Assembly: GCA_947446975.1 (NCBI GenBank)
Contig: CANFHM010000001.1
Span: forward strand, 1-64,000
DNA length: 64,000 nucleotides
From: Microthrixaceae bacterium
GTDB taxonomy: Bacteria; Actinomycetota; Acidimicrobiia; Acidimicrobiales; Acidimicrobilacustridaceae
Direction of reading: 5' to 3'
In this document: piece by piece, positions 27,059 to 34,923 of the stretch
How positions within the stretch are numbered: the stretch's first letter is position 1
Layout of the letters: each line of letters begins with the position of its first letter
Notes under the pieces: model-generated
Databases searched by the model: none
What the model saw: only the letters and a program-made list of their open reading frames with translations
What the model was told of the DNA's origin: nothing
Program-made: the position numbers and the translations under genes

Positions 27059-28030
27059 TCAGCGGCCGTGTGGTGCCGGGGTGAGTGCGGGTCGACCCCC
27101 GAGCACCTCGATGATGTTCTCGCTGCACAGTCGCACCATGGAGGCCCGGGCCTCGGTGCTCGCCGACCCGAGATGCGGGGCCAGCAGCACGTTGTCGAGT
27201 TCGGCGAGGCCGTGGGCCAGTTCCGGTTCCCGCTCGAACACATCGAGGCCGGCGGCGGCGATGCGATGGTGCCGGAGCGCCTCGACCAGTGCCGCCTCGT
27301 CGATGAGCGCACCCCGGCCGGTGTTGATGAGCACGGCGGTGGACTTCATACGGGCGAGGGCGTCGGCGTCGATGATGCGATGGCTCTGCTCGTTGCGCGG
27401 CGCATGCAGGCTCACGAAATCCGAGGTGGCCAGCAGCTCGTCGAGCGGCAGATACTGGGCACCGAGCTCCGCTTCGATGGCGGGATCCACCCGGCGACGG
27501 TTGAAGTAGCGCACCGCCATGCCGAATCCATGGGCCCGGCGGGCCACGGCCTGACCGATCGCACCCATGCCGATGATGCCGAGCACCCGACCGGCCACCG
27601 GCTGCCCGAGCAGCTGATCCGGAGCCCAGCCCTGCCACAGGCCGGCGCGCACCATGCGCTCACCGGCGCCGAGCTGACGGGCGGCGCCCAGCAGCAGCGC
27701 CCAGGTGAGATCCGCAGTGGCCTCGGTGAGCACATCGGGTGTCGTGGTGACCTCGATGCCGCGGCGACGGGCCTCGGCGACGTCGATGTTGTCGAACCCG
27801 ACCGCATAGTTGGCGATGACCCGCAGGTTCGGTGCGGCGTCGAGCAGTGCGGCGTCGATGCGATCTGTGAGCATGCACAGCAGTGCGTCGGCGGTGGCCA
27901 CCCCGGCACGGAGTTCCGCATCGGTCATGGGGCGGTCGCGCGTGCTCATGTGCACGGTGAACCCGGCGGCCTCGAGCAGACCGGCGCCCGGTGCCGGCAG
28001 CGGCCGGGTGATCAGCACCTCGGCGCTCAT
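27059..28030 (-). CDS. D-2-hydroxyacid dehydrogenase (glyoxylate/hydroxypyruvate reductase type)
   Basis: 323 residues. Substrate loop NYAVGFDNIDV, NAD(P) motif GIIGMGAIGQAVA, NINTGRGALIDE-type Arg/Glu region and the catalytic His in LLAPHLGSAS give the full D-isomer dehydrogenase set. It reduces glyoxylate, hydroxypyruvate or a related 2-oxoacid in the cytoplasm; the cofactor loop (FNRRRVDP) with two Arg after the beta strand favours NADPH. ATGA overlap with the ECF S-component puts it at the end of the riboswitch-controlled operon. Why it belongs there is not clear. Its stop abuts the SDR stop from the other strand. Confidence 0.88.
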   Translation of the reverse strand: MSAEVLITRPLPAPGAGLLEAAGFTVHMSTRDRPMTDAELRAGVATADALLCMLTDRIDAALLDAAPNLRVIANYAVGFDNIDVAEARRRGIEVTTTPDVLTEATADLTWALLLGAARQLGAGERMVRAGLWQGWAPDQLLGQPVAGRVLGIIGMGAIGQAVARRAHGFGMAVRYFNRRRVDPAIEAELGAQYLPLDELLATSDFVSLHAPRNEQSHRIIDADALARMKSTAVLINTGRGALIDEAALVEALRHHRIAAAGLDVFEREPELAHGLAELDNVLLAPHLGSASTEARASMVRLCSENIIEVLGGRPALTPAPHGR

Positions 28031-28989
28031 GGCCGTGCCCCGGGTGCTGGTGCGTGTGCTGCAGCTGGCGCGAGTGCTGGAGCCGGTTCGTGCCCGGGTT
28101 CGGGCGTGGCGCCCGGGGAGGTCGGAGCATCGAACGAGACCGCAGCGCCGAACGCCGCCCGCCGCGAGACCCGCCGCAGCGCACCGAGGATGGGGCGGCC
28201 GGCCACGAGCAGGAACAGCGCCGTGAACACCGCCCGGGGGAGGTCGAATCCCATCGAGGTCGTGAGATGGAACGCCCAGAAGTGGCGCAGGTTCTCGGCG
28301 AGACCGGCGCCGGGCACGAACGAGATCGATGAACCGCTGCCGGTGGCGAAGGGCCAGAACCACAGGTTCAGCACGAGGCCGTAGGCCAGCGCAGCGATGG
28401 CGCCGTAGATCGCCAGCATGATGACCTCGGCCCGCCCCCGCAGCGCCGGCAGACATCCGGCGAAGAAGCCGATCCAGGCGGCACCGAACATCTGGAACGG
28501 CAGCCATGGGCCCACACCGCCGGTGAGCAGTGCCGACACGAACAGCGTGAGCGCACCCAGCACGAAGCCGAATCCCCGACCGAGCACCCGACCGGCCGGT
28601 ACCAGCAGGAAGAACACCGGCTCGAACCCCGCCACGCCACCGCTGGGGAGCCGCAGGGCCGCACCACACGCCGCCAGCACACCCAGCAGGGCCACCGCCT
28701 TGGCGTCGAGTTCGCCGTCGGCGAGTTCCGCCATGATCACGCACAGCAGCAGCGGCACGAGGATCACGAAGATCCAGGGGGCATCGCCGGAATGGGCGAG
28801 ATCGACGGCGCTGGAGCGCGAGGCGAACAGCGGCCAGCCGAACGCCACCACACCAAGTGCCGAGGCGGCCACCAGCAGGGCCGAGGCACGTCGGCGCAGC
28901 CGGATGGCGCCGCTCCCGGCCGGTGTCACCGCGGAGGAGGCGGGGGCGGGCGACGCCGGGGGCACGGTGGGTGCCGCTGCGGAGGTCAT
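28027..28989 (-). CDS. ECF transporter substrate-binding (S) component
   Basis: 320 residues, about eight hydrophobic segments (two more than the six of classical S components), with cytoplasmic basic N-terminus and a Pro/Ala-rich C-terminal tail. Conserved stretches such as LRLPSGGVAGFEPVFFLLV, GRVLGRGFGFVLGALT and GPWLPFQMFGAAWIGFFAG are those of S proteins in actinobacterial ECF clusters related to SCO2325. The S component binds the vitamin outside and delivers it through EcfT. The operon lies behind a cobalamin riboswitch, so cobalamin or a corrinoid or lower-ligand precursor is the predicted cargo. TGATG overlap with the ATPase gene. Confidence 0.82.
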   Translation of the reverse strand: MTSAAAPTVPPASPAPASSAVTPAGSGAIRLRRRASALLVAASALGVVAFGWPLFASRSSAVDLAHSGDAPWIFVILVPLLLCVIMAELADGELDAKAVALLGVLAACGAALRLPSGGVAGFEPVFFLLVPAGRVLGRGFGFVLGALTLFVSALLTGGVGPWLPFQMFGAAWIGFFAGCLPALRGRAEVIMLAIYGAIAALAYGLVLNLWFWPFATGSGSSISFVPGAGLAENLRHFWAFHLTTSMGFDLPRAVFTALFLLVAGRPILGALRRVSRRAAFGAAVSFDAPTSPGATPEPGHEPAPALAPAAAHAPAPGARP

Positions 28990-30611
28990 CAGCGCGATTC
29001 CCCGAGCGTTGCCAGCGCATCGCTGACCTCGCCGACGGTCATCCAGGTCTCCGGAGCGAGCACCTTGGCGATCTGCGGGGCGAACACCGGCGAATGCACC
29101 ACGACATCGCGGGCCGGCCCATCGGCCACGACCTCCCCCTCGGCGAGCACCACGGCCCGATGGGCCACGGCGGCCACCACCTCGACATCGTGGGTGGCCA
29201 TCACCACGGCCCGACCCTCTGCGGCGAGCCCCTCGAGCATGGCGATGAGTCGCTGCTTGGCGCCGTAGTCGAGACCGCGAGTGGGTTCGTCGAGCAGCAC
29301 CAGCGCCGGCTCGGCACCGAGCACGATGGCCAGTGCCAGCGCGAGACGCTGACCCTCGGAGAGATCGCGGGGATGAGCACGGTGATCGATGCCCGGCACG
29401 AGACGATCGAGCACCGCCCGGGTGGTGCCGGCGGCGAGATCACCATCCCGGTCGGCGGCCACACATTCGGCCGCCACCGTGTCGTGGTAGAGCAGCACGC
29501 CGTTGTCCTGCGGCACCAGACCCACCGAGCGGATGACCGAGCGAGCGGGGAGTCGATGGGGCTCCTCACCGCGCACCCGCACCTCGCCACGCTGCGGCGC
29601 CCGCAGACCGACCAGATGCGACAGCAGCGTGGACTTCCCGGCGCCGTTGCGTCCCATGAGGGCCACGACCTCACCGGCACGCACCTCGAGCTCCACATCA
29701 CTGAGCGCCGCCACCGGGCCGTACCCGGCGTGGAGTCCGGTGACACGGGCCACGATCTCGCCATGGGCGGGAGCCGAGGGCACCGGAGGGGTGAGCGGTG
29801 CGAGGCGCTCGCGCAGGTCGGCTGCGGCCCGGCGGGCATCGCGCACCGACAGCGGCAACGGCGACCAGCCGGCCACCCGGCCCAGTTCGACGATGGGCGG
29901 CACGACCACCGAACCGGCCAGGATCCGGCCGGGATCGCCGATGACGACGGGAGCGCCATCGCCGGGCACGTAGACGATGGAATCGGCGTACTGCACCACG
30001 CGCTCGAGCCGATGCTCGGCCACCAGCACCGTGATGCCGAGATCATGGACGAGTCGGGTGAGGGCGGCCAGCACCTCCTCGGCGGCGGCGGGATCGAGCG
30101 CCGAGGTGGGTTCGTCGAGCACCAGCACACGCGGCCCGGCGGTGAGCACCGCACCGATGGCCACTCGCTGCTGCTGCCCGCCCGAGAGCGTGGAGAGCGG
30201 TCGGTTGCGCAGCTCATGCAGACCGAGCAGATCGAGGACATCCTCGACCCGGCGCCGCATGATGTCGGGCGCAACACCGAGGTTCTCCATCACATGGGCG
30301 AGTTCGTCCTCGACCATGTCGGTGACGAAGCCGGCGGCGGGATCCTGGCCCACGAGGCCGACCACATCGGCGAGCTCGCGCGGTGGCACCAGCGCCGTGC
30401 TGCGTCCGCCGACGGTGACGGTGCCGGTGAGCAGGCCGCCCGAGAACCGCGGGACCAGTCCGTTGACGGCCCGCAGCAGCGTGGACTTGCCCGATCCGGT
30501 CTCACCCACCACCAGACACAGCTCCCCCTCGGGAACGGTGAAGTCCACATCGACGAGTGTGGGCGCCGGAGCGTCGGGATACGTGAACGAGACATGGTCG
30601 AAGCGGATCAT
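28989..30611 (-). CDS. Fused ECF transporter ATPase (EcfA-EcfA')
   Basis: 540 residues with two ABC ATPase halves in one chain. Half 1 (1-250): Walker A GETGSGKST, signature LSGGQQQR, VLVLDEPTSALD. Half 2 (280-540): Walker A GRNGAGKST, signature LSEGQ, LVLLDEPTRGLD. Both switch His are present (AEHRLE, ATHDVE). Q-loops are intact, so both sites look active. The fusion of the two ECF ATPases is usual in actinobacterial clusters. It powers S-component toppling through EcfT at the inner face of the membrane. ATG overlaps the ecfT stop (ATGA). Confidence 0.9.
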   Translation of the reverse strand: MIRFDHVSFTYPDAPAPTLVDVDFTVPEGELCLVVGETGSGKSTLLRAVNGLVPRFSGGLLTGTVTVGGRSTALVPPRELADVVGLVGQDPAAGFVTDMVEDELAHVMENLGVAPDIMRRRVEDVLDLLGLHELRNRPLSTLSGGQQQRVAIGAVLTAGPRVLVLDEPTSALDPAAAEEVLAALTRLVHDLGITVLVAEHRLERVVQYADSIVYVPGDGAPVVIGDPGRILAGSVVVPPIVELGRVAGWSPLPLSVRDARRAAADLRERLAPLTPPVPSAPAHGEIVARVTGLHAGYGPVAALSDVELEVRAGEVVALMGRNGAGKSTLLSHLVGLRAPQRGEVRVRGEEPHRLPARSVIRSVGLVPQDNGVLLYHDTVAAECVAADRDGDLAAGTTRAVLDRLVPGIDHRAHPRDLSEGQRLALALAIVLGAEPALVLLDEPTRGLDYGAKQRLIAMLEGLAAEGRAVVMATHDVEVVAAVAHRAVVLAEGEVVADGPARDVVVHSPVFAPQIAKVLAPETWMTVGEVSDALATLGESR

Positions 30612-31717
30612 GCGGCCACCTCGAAGCGGGGATCGAGTGTCGGTTCCAGCGGGGCGGGCGGTCGCGGCGCGAGCCATGCGGGCAGCAGCGCCACGAGGAT
30701 GCCGGCGGCGGCCACAGGAACCAGCTGAGGCACGGCCAGCGGCGATGCGGGAGGCTCGAGCACGGCGCCGGTGCGGCCGGCGATCACGATGGCCACCAGT
30801 GCCGCCACACCGCTGAGCGAGACGATCCACTCCGGCGAACGCCAGGGATCGGGGCGGTACCGGGTGCGCTCGACACCGCGACCGCTGAGCATCAGCGACG
30901 CGGTGAGGGCGACGGCGCCGGCGATGAAGGGGGGAAGTCGCAGGACCGCAGGTGCCGTGGCGTCGAGCAGTCCGTAGGCGCCCACCGCCACGAGACACAG
31001 TCCCAGCAGCATGAGCGCCGAGATGCCCCGACGGCGGGCGACCGGGATGGCGCCGCGTCGGCCGTAGCCCCGGGCGTCCATGGATGCGGCGAGCGCCACC
31101 GAACGGTCGAGGGCTCCCTCGAGCACAGGCATGGCCGAACCGGCCCAGGCCCGCACGCCGCGATCAGCCCGGCCGCGCAGCCGACGGGCATCGCGCACCT
31201 GACGCGACGCGATGATCGCCTGGGGGGCGAAGGTGAGTGCCACGGTGATGGCCACGCCCGCCTCGTAGAGCGCGGACGGCAGGGCCCGCAGCATGCGATA
31301 GGGGCTGCACAACGAGGAGGCGGCGCCGAAGCACAGCAGCACCACGGCGAGGCGGAGCCCCTGCCGGGCGGCGTCCACGAGTGCCTCGGCCGTGACCGGA
31401 CCCCCGAGGCTGACCCCCGCCGCCCAGGAGGGCAGCGTGACCGAGGGGATGGTGAACAGCGTGGTGCCCTCGATGCGCACGCCGAAGAGCATCTGGAACA
31501 CCACCCGGATGACGATGACGATGACCCCGAGGCGCAGGAAGCTGCCGAACGATCGGGCCCAGGGCGCATCGGTGCGACGGGCCGACACCACGTACGCCAC
31601 GACCACCGCGATGAGTCCGAGCAGCAGCGCGTCGGTGGTGCGCAGCGCCGTGGCGGCGAGGGCGATCGCCCAGATCCACCAGGCGCCCGGATGCAGCATG
31701 CGACGAGATGCGCTCAT
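30608..31717 (-). CDS. ECF transporter transmembrane component (EcfT/CbiQ family)
   Basis: 369 residues with N-terminal and C-terminal membrane helices and a cytoplasmic coupling region. The two coupling motifs contain Ala-Arg-Arg/Gly-type signatures: QVRDARRLRGR near residue 180 and ASMDARGYGRRG near 212, which contact the ATPases in known ECF structures. CbiQ-like proteins link S component and ATPases. The C-terminal 120 residues hold two extra hydrophobic segments and a Pro-rich end, longer than the typical 250-270 residue EcfT. ATGA overlap with the upstream secreted protein gene. Confidence 0.88.
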   Translation of the reverse strand: MSASRRMLHPGAWWIWAIALAATALRTTDALLLGLIAVVVAYVVSARRTDAPWARSFGSFLRLGVIVIVIRVVFQMLFGVRIEGTTLFTIPSVTLPSWAAGVSLGGPVTAEALVDAARQGLRLAVVLLCFGAASSLCSPYRMLRALPSALYEAGVAITVALTFAPQAIIASRQVRDARRLRGRADRGVRAWAGSAMPVLEGALDRSVALAASMDARGYGRRGAIPVARRRGISALMLLGLCLVAVGAYGLLDATAPAVLRLPPFIAGAVALTASLMLSGRGVERTRYRPDPWRSPEWIVSLSGVAALVAIVIAGRTGAVLEPPASPLAVPQLVPVAAAGILVALLPAWLAPRPPAPLEPTLDPRFEVAA

Positions 31718-32682
31718 GCGCGGCGTCGCGATCGGACGAGCGCTGCGGCACCCAGCACGACGATGATGGCCACGACGATGCCCGCACCGAGCAGCGCGGT
31801 GCCACCGGAGGACCCACCGGCGGCGTGCGTGGCCAGCACCGTGGCGTCGACCCCATCGACGCCGTCGACCCCGTCGTTGGCGGAGGCGCCGGAGGAACCC
31901 GTGCGCCCCTGGCCGCCTGCGACCCCGATCGCCGGGTCGATGGAACCCGACGGGGAACCGTCGGCAGTCGGCGAGGCATCAGCGGAGCTTCCGGAGGCCG
32001 CAGCGGCATCGATGCTCCCGGGTGCACCAGCACCACCGCCCGAGGCCGGGGCCGCCGACGGCTCATCGCATCCCCAAGCATCGGCCGGACGCACCGATGC
32101 CGGGTCGAGACGGGGCTGGGGATCGCCGGCTGCGCCGGTGCCTTGCACCACATAGCGCCAACCCTCGACATCGCCATCGCACACACGACGGATGAACGGG
32201 TTGTAACTGCTGTAGTTCCACACTCCATCGGTGCCGGAGAAGTTGGCCCAGTAGGAGCCGCTGCCGGTGTCGGCGCACTGCGAGGCGGGGAAGGAATCGA
32301 TCGTGCACAGCAGCCCGCTGCCGGCATGGCTCGGTGCTGCGGTGCCGAGTCGGGCGGCGCGGGCGGCGAGCACCAGCGACCCCTTCGACCCTCGGGGCAC
32401 GACCACGCAGGTGGCCACCGCATGATCGGCACCACCCTCACCGTCATCCACCACCACCACGACGCGGGCCTGGCCGATGACCGGCGCAGCACACGGTCCC
32501 GACGCTGCCGATGCGGCCGATGCGCCGACGACCAGCGCACCCATCGACGCCAGCGCCATGGATACCAGTGCGAGGAACCCCAGCAGGAACCAGGCCAGCA
32601 CGCCCGACACCGCGACCGCCGACGAGCGTGCGCGCAGACGGGCACGGGGTGCTCGTCCAGCGGCATTCGATCGGCGGTTCAC
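31714..32682 (-). CDS. SCO2322-like secreted, C-terminally anchored protein of the ECF operon
   Basis: 322 residues from GTG at 32682. A signal or anchor helix is at about residues 25-60. An extracytoplasmic domain follows with the SCO2322-like pattern GSYWANFSGTDGVWNYSS and CDGDVEGWRYV (about 130-185) and several Cys. A long Gly/Ser/Ala/Asp linker with DGVDGVDGVD repeat then leads to a C-terminal TM helix (ALLGAGIVVAIIVVLGAAAL) and RSRRRA. In Streptomyces such proteins sit beside ECF components, role not established; delivery of the vitamin to the S component is a reasonable inference. First gene after the cobalamin riboswitch. An upstream reading from 32745 is possible. Confidence 0.75.
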   Translation of the reverse strand: MNRRSNAAGRAPRARLRARSSAVAVSGVLAWFLLGFLALVSMALASMGALVVGASAASAASGPCAAPVIGQARVVVVVDDGEGGADHAVATCVVVPRGSKGSLVLAARAARLGTAAPSHAGSGLLCTIDSFPASQCADTGSGSYWANFSGTDGVWNYSSYNPFIRRVCDGDVEGWRYVVQGTGAAGDPQPRLDPASVRPADAWGCDEPSAAPASGGGAGAPGSIDAAAASGSSADASPTADGSPSGSIDPAIGVAGGQGRTGSSGASANDGVDGVDGVDATVLATHAAGGSSGGTALLGAGIVVAIIVVLGAAALVRSRRRA

Positions 32683-32805
32683 GGCAGATGTGGTTCCTTC
32701 TTGGATCGGGAGACAGGAGGACCCGAGGCCGCACCGGCGGACCACGCCGGAGAGGAACCGAGCCCCACCTCCCGTAATCCGACGACGGTTGACAGTGGAG
32801 CAGCA

Positions 32806-32928
32806 CCTCGCAGCGGGCAGTCCGGCTCGCCAGTGCCCCGCCGGAAGAATCTGTGGGGCCTGTGCCTACGGTTGCGGGTCAGCGCCGGAATCGGACCGGC
32901 TTCCCCCGCAGCGAGGAGTTGAGTTGTG
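32806..32928 (-). promoter_or_regulatory. Cobalamin riboswitch upstream of the ECF operon
   Basis: On the minus strand the conserved B12-box core reads GGGGAAGCCGGTCCGATTCC (32905-32886), followed directly by GGCGCTGACCCGCAACCGTA, and the 3' part GCGAGCCGGACTGCCCGC. These match the RF00174 core (GGAA...CCGG...CTGACCCGCAACCGT...AGCC..GGA..CTGCC). An outer helix CCTCGC (32916-32911) with GCGAGG (32811-32806) closes it, and GCGGG/CCCGC extends the stem. It lies 124 bases before the GTG of the first ECF gene and would turn the operon off when adenosyl- or other cobalamin is abundant. The expression platform between 32805 and 32683 was not folded. Confidence 0.85.
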
Positions 32929-32934
32929 CGCCCG

Positions 32935-32940
32935 ACACTA
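32935..32940 (-). promoter_or_regulatory. -10 element of the riboswitch-ECF operon
   Basis: TAGTGT on the minus strand, placing the transcription start near 32928, just before the aptamer. It lies 20 bases from the opposite-strand -10 of the DUF2236 gene. Confidence 0.45.
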
Positions 32941-32960
32941 CTCCGGCGCACCTGCGGCCG

Positions 32961-32966
32961 TAGCCT
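32961..32966 (+). promoter_or_regulatory. -10 element for leaderless DUF2236 transcript
   Basis: TAGCCT, six bases, then ATG at 32973. Confidence 0.55.
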
Positions 32967-32972
32967 CACAGC

Positions 32973-33947
32973 ATGACCACGCCCCCGCTCCCCTCGACAG
33001 CCCCCGATGTGGGCGCAGCGATCGACGCGGCGGTCAGGGCGGCGGTGGAACCGTTCCGCGTGCAGCTCGGGCGGGGACTGCGCGGCTTCATCGCCGGCGA
33101 CGGCGAACCCATCCGTGATCTCATCGGACCGATCGAGGGCGACCCGGGTCTGTTCGGTCCCGACAGCGTCACCTGGAAGGTGCACAGCGACGGCGCCATG
33201 CTCATCGGCGGCATCCGGGCCCTGCTGCTGCAGATCATGCACCCGCTGGCCATGGCCGGGGTGGCCGATCATTCCGACTACCGCCATCACCCCGAGGCCC
33301 GTCTGGCCCGCACCAGCCAGTTCGTGGCCACCACCACCTTCGGCACCACCGAGCAGGCCCATCAGGCTGCGGCGATCGTGAAGCGCGTGCACAGCAGGGT
33401 CGTGGGCACCGCACCCGATGGTCGGCCCTACAGCGCCTCGGACCCGCACCTCATCAGCTGGGTGCACCATGCCGAGGTCGACAGCTTCCTGGCCGCCCAC
33501 CAGCGCTACGGCGCCGAGCCGCTCACCGAGGCCGAGGCCGATCAGTACGTGGCTGAGATGGCCGTCATCAACGAACTGCTCGACGGTGAGCCGCCGGCCC
33601 GCTCGGTGGCCGAACTGCGCGAGTACTTCGAACGGATCGCCCCCGAACTCACCGTCGGCAAGCAGGGACGCGACGCGGCACGCTGGCTGCTGTTCCCGCC
33701 GGTGCCGGTGGCGGTGCGTCCCGCGTATGGCGTGCTGGCCCCAGCCGCCATCGGCCTGCTGTCGCCCGAGGCCCGCAGGGCACTGCGGCTGCCGCTGCTG
33801 CCGGGCGTCGATCCGCTCATGGTGCAGCCGGCAGCCCGGGCGATCGTGCGCACGCTGGGCTGGGCCATCACGGGGCTCGCCGAGTTCGAGTACGCCGAAC
33901 GCCTCGCTGCGGAGCACAGTGCCGCGGCCGACCCCGAAGCAGCCTGA
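32973..33947 (+). CDS. DUF2236 / MpaB-type oxygenase-like protein
   Basis: 324 residues of the DUF2236 family, which includes MpaB and the heme-containing latex-clearing proteins. LLLQIMHPLAMAGVADHSDY contributes conserved His residues, and DPHLISWVHHAEVDSF the second His group that in relatives coordinates metal or heme. Mostly helical; no signal peptide, so probably cytosolic or membrane-associated. Activity unknown; proposed as a heme or metal oxygenase. Single gene, leaderless start, followed by repeats and a hairpin. Confidence 0.85.
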   Translation: MTTPPLPSTAPDVGAAIDAAVRAAVEPFRVQLGRGLRGFIAGDGEPIRDLIGPIEGDPGLFGPDSVTWKVHSDGAMLIGGIRALLLQIMHPLAMAGVADHSDYRHHPEARLARTSQFVATTTFGTTEQAHQAAAIVKRVHSRVVGTAPDGRPYSASDPHLISWVHHAEVDSFLAAHQRYGAEPLTEAEADQYVAEMAVINELLDGEPPARSVAELREYFERIAPELTVGKQGRDAARWLLFPPVPVAVRPAYGVLAPAAIGLLSPEARRALRLPLLPGVDPLMVQPAARAIVRTLGWAITGLAEFEYAERLAAEHSAAADPEAA

Positions 33948-33973
33948 TCACACGGCGCTGATCACACGGCCCT
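33944..33973. repeat. Tandem 14-base repeats after the DUF2236 stop
   Basis: CTGATCACACGGCG and CTGATCACACGGCC follow each other, then the partial copy CTGATCGGA runs into a hairpin. The first copy contains the stop codon. Short duplication by slippage is likely. Confidence 0.6.
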
Positions 33974-33991
33974 GATCGGACAGTTCCGATC
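33974..33991. terminator. Hairpin between convergent DUF2236 and SDR genes
   Basis: GATCGGA and TCCGATC pair perfectly around CAGT, 27 bases after the DUF2236 stop and 28 before the SDR stop, so it can serve both strands. No T-tract. Confidence 0.5.
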
Positions 33992-34018
33992 TGGAACCGC
34001 CGGGTCGGGCTCCGCTGC

Positions 34019-34789
34019 TCAGACGCCGTAGCCGCCGTCGACGTCGAGCATCTGGCCGGTGATGAAATCGGCCCGGTCGGAGGCGAGGAAGCACACGGCC
34101 TCGGCGATGTCGACGGCGTCGCCGAAGGTGCGCAGCGGGATGTTGCGGCGGGTGACGGCGAGGGCTGCGTCATCGAGATCGCCCGAGGCCATGAGCCGAG
34201 CCGCCATGCCGTCGGTGAGCATGCCCGGACCCACGCAGTTGGCCCGCACTCCGAAGCGACCCTCCTCGGCCGCGATGGCCCGCACGACCGCCTCGACCGC
34301 ACCCTTGGTGCCCGAGGACAGTCCGTCGCGCACCGGATAGCGGCGGGTGGCCGCCGTGGTGACCGCCACGATGCTGCCGTGGGTCTCGCGCAGGTGCTCG
34401 AGCGAGGGCTGCAGCACGTTGAAGAACGCCACCGCCTCACCCTCGATCTGCGCCCGGTACGCCGAGGGCACCACCCGGCTCAGGTGCATCTGGGTGACAT
34501 GGGGCCCGGCGGCGTGCACGAGCGTGTGGATGCCACCGAAGTTCTCGACCGTGGCCGCCACCACCGCAGCCGCTGCGGCCTCATCGGCGAGATCGACCGA
34601 CACCGACATGGCCCGACGACCAAACGCGGTGATCTCGGCCTCGAGGGCCAGCGCCGCCTCGATGTTGGTCCGGAACGTGAACATCACATCGCTGCCGCGC
34701 TCGGCGAACATGCGGCAGATCGCAGCGCCGATGCCGCCACTGCCCCCGGTGACCAGCACTGCCCCTGTACGTCCGGCGAAATCGTCCAC
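34019..34789 (-). CDS. Atypical short-chain dehydrogenase (catalytic Ser/Tyr replaced)
   Basis: 256 residues from GTG at 34789. Rossmann motif VLVTGGSGGIGAAICRMFAERG and LVHAAG are intact, so NAD(P) binding is likely. The catalytic region differs: where most SDRs have Ser then Tyr-x3-Lys, this protein has AVTTAATRR and LSSGTKGAVEA, with Lys kept but Ser at the Tyr position. The C-terminal FITGQMLDVDGGYGV is standard. It may be a non-catalytic or altered SDR, or use Tyr in TRRYPVRD instead. Start supported by AGGAGG four bases upstream; an ATG at 34840 is the alternative. Confidence 0.8.
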   Translation of the reverse strand: MDDFAGRTGAVLVTGGSGGIGAAICRMFAERGSDVMFTFRTNIEAALALEAEITAFGRRAMSVSVDLADEAAAAAVVAATVENFGGIHTLVHAAGPHVTQMHLSRVVPSAYRAQIEGEAVAFFNVLQPSLEHLRETHGSIVAVTTAATRRYPVRDGLSSGTKGAVEAVVRAIAAEEGRFGVRANCVGPGMLTDGMAARLMASGDLDDAALAVTRRNIPLRTFGDAVDIAEAVCFLASDRADFITGQMLDVDGGYGV

Positions 34790-34846
34790 TGGTCCTCCTG
34801 CGACCTCGAAAGCGGTGCGTATCCTCCCCCGATCCTCCATACCGGC

Positions 34847-34888
34847 GCCACCTCACCGCCACGCCACCTCACCGCCACGCCACCTCCA
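34847..34888. repeat. 2.5 copies of a 16-base direct repeat in a divergent spacer
   Basis: GCCACCTCACCGCCAC starts at 34847 and again at 34863, followed by a partial copy (GCCACCTCCAC). It lies between the atypical SDR and the LMW phosphatase and could be a regulator site or a slippage duplication. Confidence 0.55.
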
Positions 34889-34923
34889 CACGATCGGGTG
34901 CACGTCTGCGGAAGACTGCATGG

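Noticed and set aside
32683-32972. Possible tRNA gene suggested by the GATTCCGGC stretch
   Set aside because: No cloverleaf arms or acceptor stem could be built. The stretch is the core of the cobalamin riboswitch.
33944-33991. Repeat and hairpin cluster as an attachment site or insertion-sequence end
   Set aside because: No integrase or transposase is near, and the structure is explained by short slippage repeats and a terminator between convergent genes.
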